A stretch of DNA of 64,000 bases from the NCBI GenBank assembly GCA_001874335.1, contig MPDE01000010.1, positions 91,072 to 155,071 of the forward strand. Reading direction: 5' to 3'. The translations under genes were made by a program, and so were the position numbers. The DNA is from Bacteroidetes bacterium MedPE-SWsnd-G2. Lineage in GTDB: Bacteria; Bacteroidota; Bacteroidia; Flavobacteriales; Flavobacteriaceae. Numbering within the stretch: the first letter of the stretch is position 1; every line of letters begins with the position of its first letter. The notes under the pieces were generated by a model, which did not search any database, was not told the DNA's origin, and saw only the letters and a list, made by a program, of their open reading frames with translations. Positions 61,375 to 64,000 of the stretch are shown piece after piece.

Positions 61375-64000
61375 ATGAAAAAAGCTTTACTTATAGTCTT
61401 TTTAATATTCTCTTATGTCTCGCAAGCACAAGATCTTTCAATGACCAATGGAAACTTTGTTCAATGTTCTGGTGTGTTTTATGATTCAGGAGGAGAATTT
61501 GGACCTTACGGAAACGACGAGAACTTTGTTATCACCATTTGCCCTGAAAACCCAGGTCTTGGTGAATTTATAATTTTAGATTTTACTGTATTTAGTACAC
61601 AATTGAATGTGGATTATATGGTGATCTATGATGGTGATGATACGTCTGCACCATCTTTTGGAACGTACTCTGGTGGAAATAACCCAGGGATGGTTCAAGC
61701 CTCAAGTACATCGGGATGTTTAACAGTGGAATTTGTAACCAACGGAAGTGGTACTACAACAGGTTGGGCAGCTGATATTTTATGTGTTACACCTTGTCAA
61801 GATATTATAGCTAATATAGATAGTACAATCCCAGCAATGGACGGTTCGAATACGGTTATTGCAGATTTAAATGAAGTTATTACTTTCAACGGTAGTGGTA
61901 CGTTTTCTGTAGGAGATAACGGAGCAACTTACGATTGGGATTTCGGAGACGGGACAACTGGTACTGGAGCAACAACTACGCATGCCTACGGAACAGCTGG
62001 TCTGTATCCGGTTACTTTGGTAGTTACAGATACTAATCCATTAGGATGTAGTAGTACAAACATTATTAATTTAACGGCTCAGGTCGGAGCTTCATATCCA
62101 GGTAATCCTTACGTAGATGCTGGGGATGATGTAAGTGTTAACTGTTCTGGTGAATGTGTTGATATAGAAGCTGGGTTTTTAGATATTGGAGAAACAAATA
62201 CTTATAGAGTTGATGAAATTGTTTTTGTACCGCCTTTCCCTTTTGATGGATTGAGTAATTCTATGAATACAAATTCGGATGACCTTTGGTCTGATGTTGG
62301 GAATTTACCTTTTGATTTTTGTTTTTTCACACAAATTGAAACCTTATTTCAAGTAGGATCTAATGGTTTAATCAGGTTTGATGTTGATGCCAGTGATAAT
62401 GGAAACGCATGGGCCTTTACAGAATCTTTACCAAATAATAGTAATCCATCTTTAGGAGAAGGAAATGTATTTACACCGGTACACGATATTAATCCAGCTG
62501 CAGGTAATGCCGAAGAAATTGCTTGGGAGATTATTGGTACTGCACCAAATAGAGTATTGGCAGTATCATTTTATAATGTACCAATGTTTTCTTGTACAAC
62601 TATGCTCGCCTCTCATATGGCGGTTTTTTATGAAACAACCAATGTAATAGATATTTATATTAAGGATAAACCAACATGTACTACCTGGAATAGTGGAAAT
62701 GCTGCTGTAGGTATTCAAAATGATGCTGGAACAACTGCATTTGTACCCCCGGGAAGAAACACGGGACAATGGACAGCTACAGATGAAGCATGGAGGTTTA
62801 CACCCGATGGGCCTAGTGTTGTTGATTTTACTTGGTTAGACCCGGATGGAAATGTTGTTGGGACAGATCCTGTTCTTACGGTTTGTCCAACTCAAACAAC
62901 AGATTATACTGCCGTTGTGAATTATACCAATTGTAATGGTGACGTTGTAACTGTTACAGATGACGTTACAGTTGAGTATATTCCTCCTTTTGATGTACAA
63001 TTAGAGGAAGATATCGATTTGTGTGTAGGTGGTGAAGATGTGAATTTAGATGTTGATATCAATTCAGATACTGCTATATACCAATGGTCATTAGATGGCG
63101 TTGAAATGGTAGGTGAAACTAATCCTACTTTAACTGTTTCAACTCCTAACTCAGGTACTTATTCTGTTTTGGTAAATGATCAAGGATGTGACGTAATTGA
63201 TGACATCATTATTACTTATCACGATATTCCAGTAATTCAAAATATAGATTTATACAGGTTATGTGATGATGTTGTTTTAGACGATTTTACAGATTTTGAT
63301 TTGTCTATTAAAGATACAGAGATAACAAATGGACAGGCAGATGTTACATTAACGTATCATTTATCTCAGGATGATGCTGATAACAATGCAAACCCAATTG
63401 ATACAACTGTACCTTTTACAAATACAGTTAATCCGCAATTAGTTTATGTAAGGTTAGGAAATACCCTTAACCCTAATTGTTATGCGAGTTCTACATTTGA
63501 AATATTAGTTGATTCAGGGATTGTGTTAGAACAGCCTGAAGATATGGTAGATTGTGATAGAACTGGAGATGATGGTGCAGAATTGTTCAATCTGGATATT
63601 CAAACACCTATTATAATGGGTGTTCAAGACCCTGCAGAGTTTACATTAACATATCACACATCTCAAGCTGATGCTGAAACTAATTCAAATGCAATAGTTG
63701 CGCCTTATGAGAATATTTCGAACCCACAAACTATTTGGGCTCGTGTAGAGAATAATGTGAATACACTTTGTTTTGAATACATTTCATTTGATTTAATTGT
63801 CAATCCTCTACCAACAATTTTTGCACCAACAGCCTTAGAGGTTTGTTATGATATTACAGATGACATCACAGATTTCACTTTATCAGATAAGACGTCAGAG
63901 ATTTTAGGCGGTCAAACTAACATCAATGTAAGTTTCCATGAGACGCAGTTAGATGCAGAAGATAATTTATCACCATTGGCAGAGCCATACAATATTCCAA
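61375..64000 (+). CDS. Large CUB/PKD surface adhesin (5' part)
   Basis: The frame opens at ATG 61375 and stays open to the window end, 875 codons. The signal is MKKALLIVFLIFSYVSQAQ. A CUB domain follows (about 24-142, with NPGLGEFIILDFTVFST, YMVIYDGDDTSAPSFGTYSG and Cys pairs), then a PKD domain (near 185-220, YDWDFGDGTT), a long beta region with FDFCFFTQIETLFQVGSNG, Ig-like units and at least three repeats with TLTYHLSQDDADNNANPID and NPQTIWARVE. This is typical of T9SS cargo and gliding-associated adhesins; the C-terminal sorting domain would lie outside the window. Confidence 0.88.
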   Translation, partial: MKKALLIVFLIFSYVSQAQDLSMTNGNFVQCSGVFYDSGGEFGPYGNDENFVITICPENPGLGEFIILDFTVFSTQLNVDYMVIYDGDDTSAPSFGTYSGGNNPGMVQASSTSGCLTVEFVTNGSGTTTGWAADILCVTPCQDIIANIDSTIPAMDGSNTVIADLNEVITFNGSGTFSVGDNGATYDWDFGDGTTGTGATTTHAYGTAGLYPVTLVVTDTNPLGCSSTNIINLTAQVGASYPGNPYVDAGDDVSVNCSGECVDIEAGFLDIGETNTYRVDEIVFVPPFPFDGLSNSMNTNSDDLWSDVGNLPFDFCFFTQIETLFQVGSNGLIRFDVDASDNGNAWAFTESLPNNSNPSLGEGNVFTPVHDINPAAGNAEEIAWEIIGTAPNRVLAVSFYNVPMFSCTTMLASHMAVFYETTNVIDIYIKDKPTCTTWNSGNAAVGIQNDAGTTAFVPPGRNTGQWTATDEAWRFTPDGPSVVDFTWLDPDGNVVGTDPVLTVCPTQTTDYTAVVNYTNCNGDVVTVTDDVTVEYIPPFDVQLEEDIDLCVGGEDVNLDVDINSDTAIYQWSLDGVEMVGETNPTLTVSTPNSGTYSVLVNDQGCDVIDDIIITYHDIPVIQNIDLYRLCDDVVLDDFTDFDLSIKDTEITNGQADVTLTYHLSQDDADNNANPIDTTVPFTNTVNPQLVYVRLGNTLNPNCYASSTFEILVDSGIVLEQPEDMVDCDRTGDDGAELFNLDIQTPIIMGVQDPAEFTLTYHTSQADAETNSNAIVAPYENISNPQTIWARVENNVNTLCFEYISFDLIVNPLPTIFAPTALEVCYDITDDITDFTLSDKTSEILGGQTNINVSFHETQLDAEDNLSPLAEPYNIP

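Overview
The window is AT-rich chromosomal DNA from a member of the Bacteroidota, almost certainly a marine-type Flavobacteriaceae. The evidence is: many starts preceded by the Bacteroidota -7 box TAnnTTTG with no purine-rich Shine-Dalgarno; a fused SecDF; T9SS sorting and PKD/CUB adhesin domains; ECF-sigma/FecR/TonB-receptor signalling; tail-fibre-like secreted proteins; and the gene order rpsM-rpsK-rpsD-rpoA-rplQ-carA-eno. I see no insertion sequence, prophage, CRISPR array, tRNA or rRNA.

Layout. 1-3300: end of the ribosomal-protein operon (infA', rpmJ, rpsM, rpsK, rpsD, rpoA, rplQ), with a structured leader before rpsD and a hairpin before rplQ. 3353-10862: a secreted protein of unknown function, carA, eno, a lone GT5 glycogen/starch synthase, gltA and an amidinotransferase-type hydrolase. 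10866-15637 (minus): rsfS-ftsH, then LUD-cdsA-psd-acyl-CoA-binding protein, a membrane quality-control and phospholipid block. 15736-28292: birA, pyrE, a NUDIX gene, a candidate small RNA, an M14 peptidase lipoprotein, ctlX, a CpcT/CpeT-like lipoprotein, a TPR histidine kinase, a GH53 galactanase, argS and a YfiT-type DinB protein. 28354-35575: an ECF sigma / FecR / STN-TonB-receptor operon, divergent from a very acidic, cysteine-containing, multi-module lipoprotein and a small lipoprotein that resembles one of its modules. This is the best candidate for an undescribed system here. 35707-43294: ffh, folD, a YwaF-like membrane protein, VOC, rluF, an alpha/beta hydrolase, a cupin, a lipoprotein and a HerA-type ATPase. 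43407-45669: a three-gene operon of paralogous secreted proteins, each with a tail-fibre-like N-terminus and a C1q/TNF-like C-terminus. 45898-60693: queE, a DUF2911 protein, a T9SS-sorted YCF48-like protein, asnB, gyrB, mdh, secDF, and the folE-cysS-yidD-lgt operon. 60889-64000: a small secreted protein and the 5' part of a large CUB/PKD adhesin that runs off the window.

Most of the window is housekeeping. The non-core interest lies in the surface and secreted modules and in regulatory DNA: leaderless-looking starts (pyrE, queE, rluF), a mini-ORF before gyrB, a shared promoter motif before eno, gltA and mdh, a promoter-plus-terminator unit with no ORF, a terminator placed directly before a start codon, and several convergent gene pairs whose ends touch or overlap.
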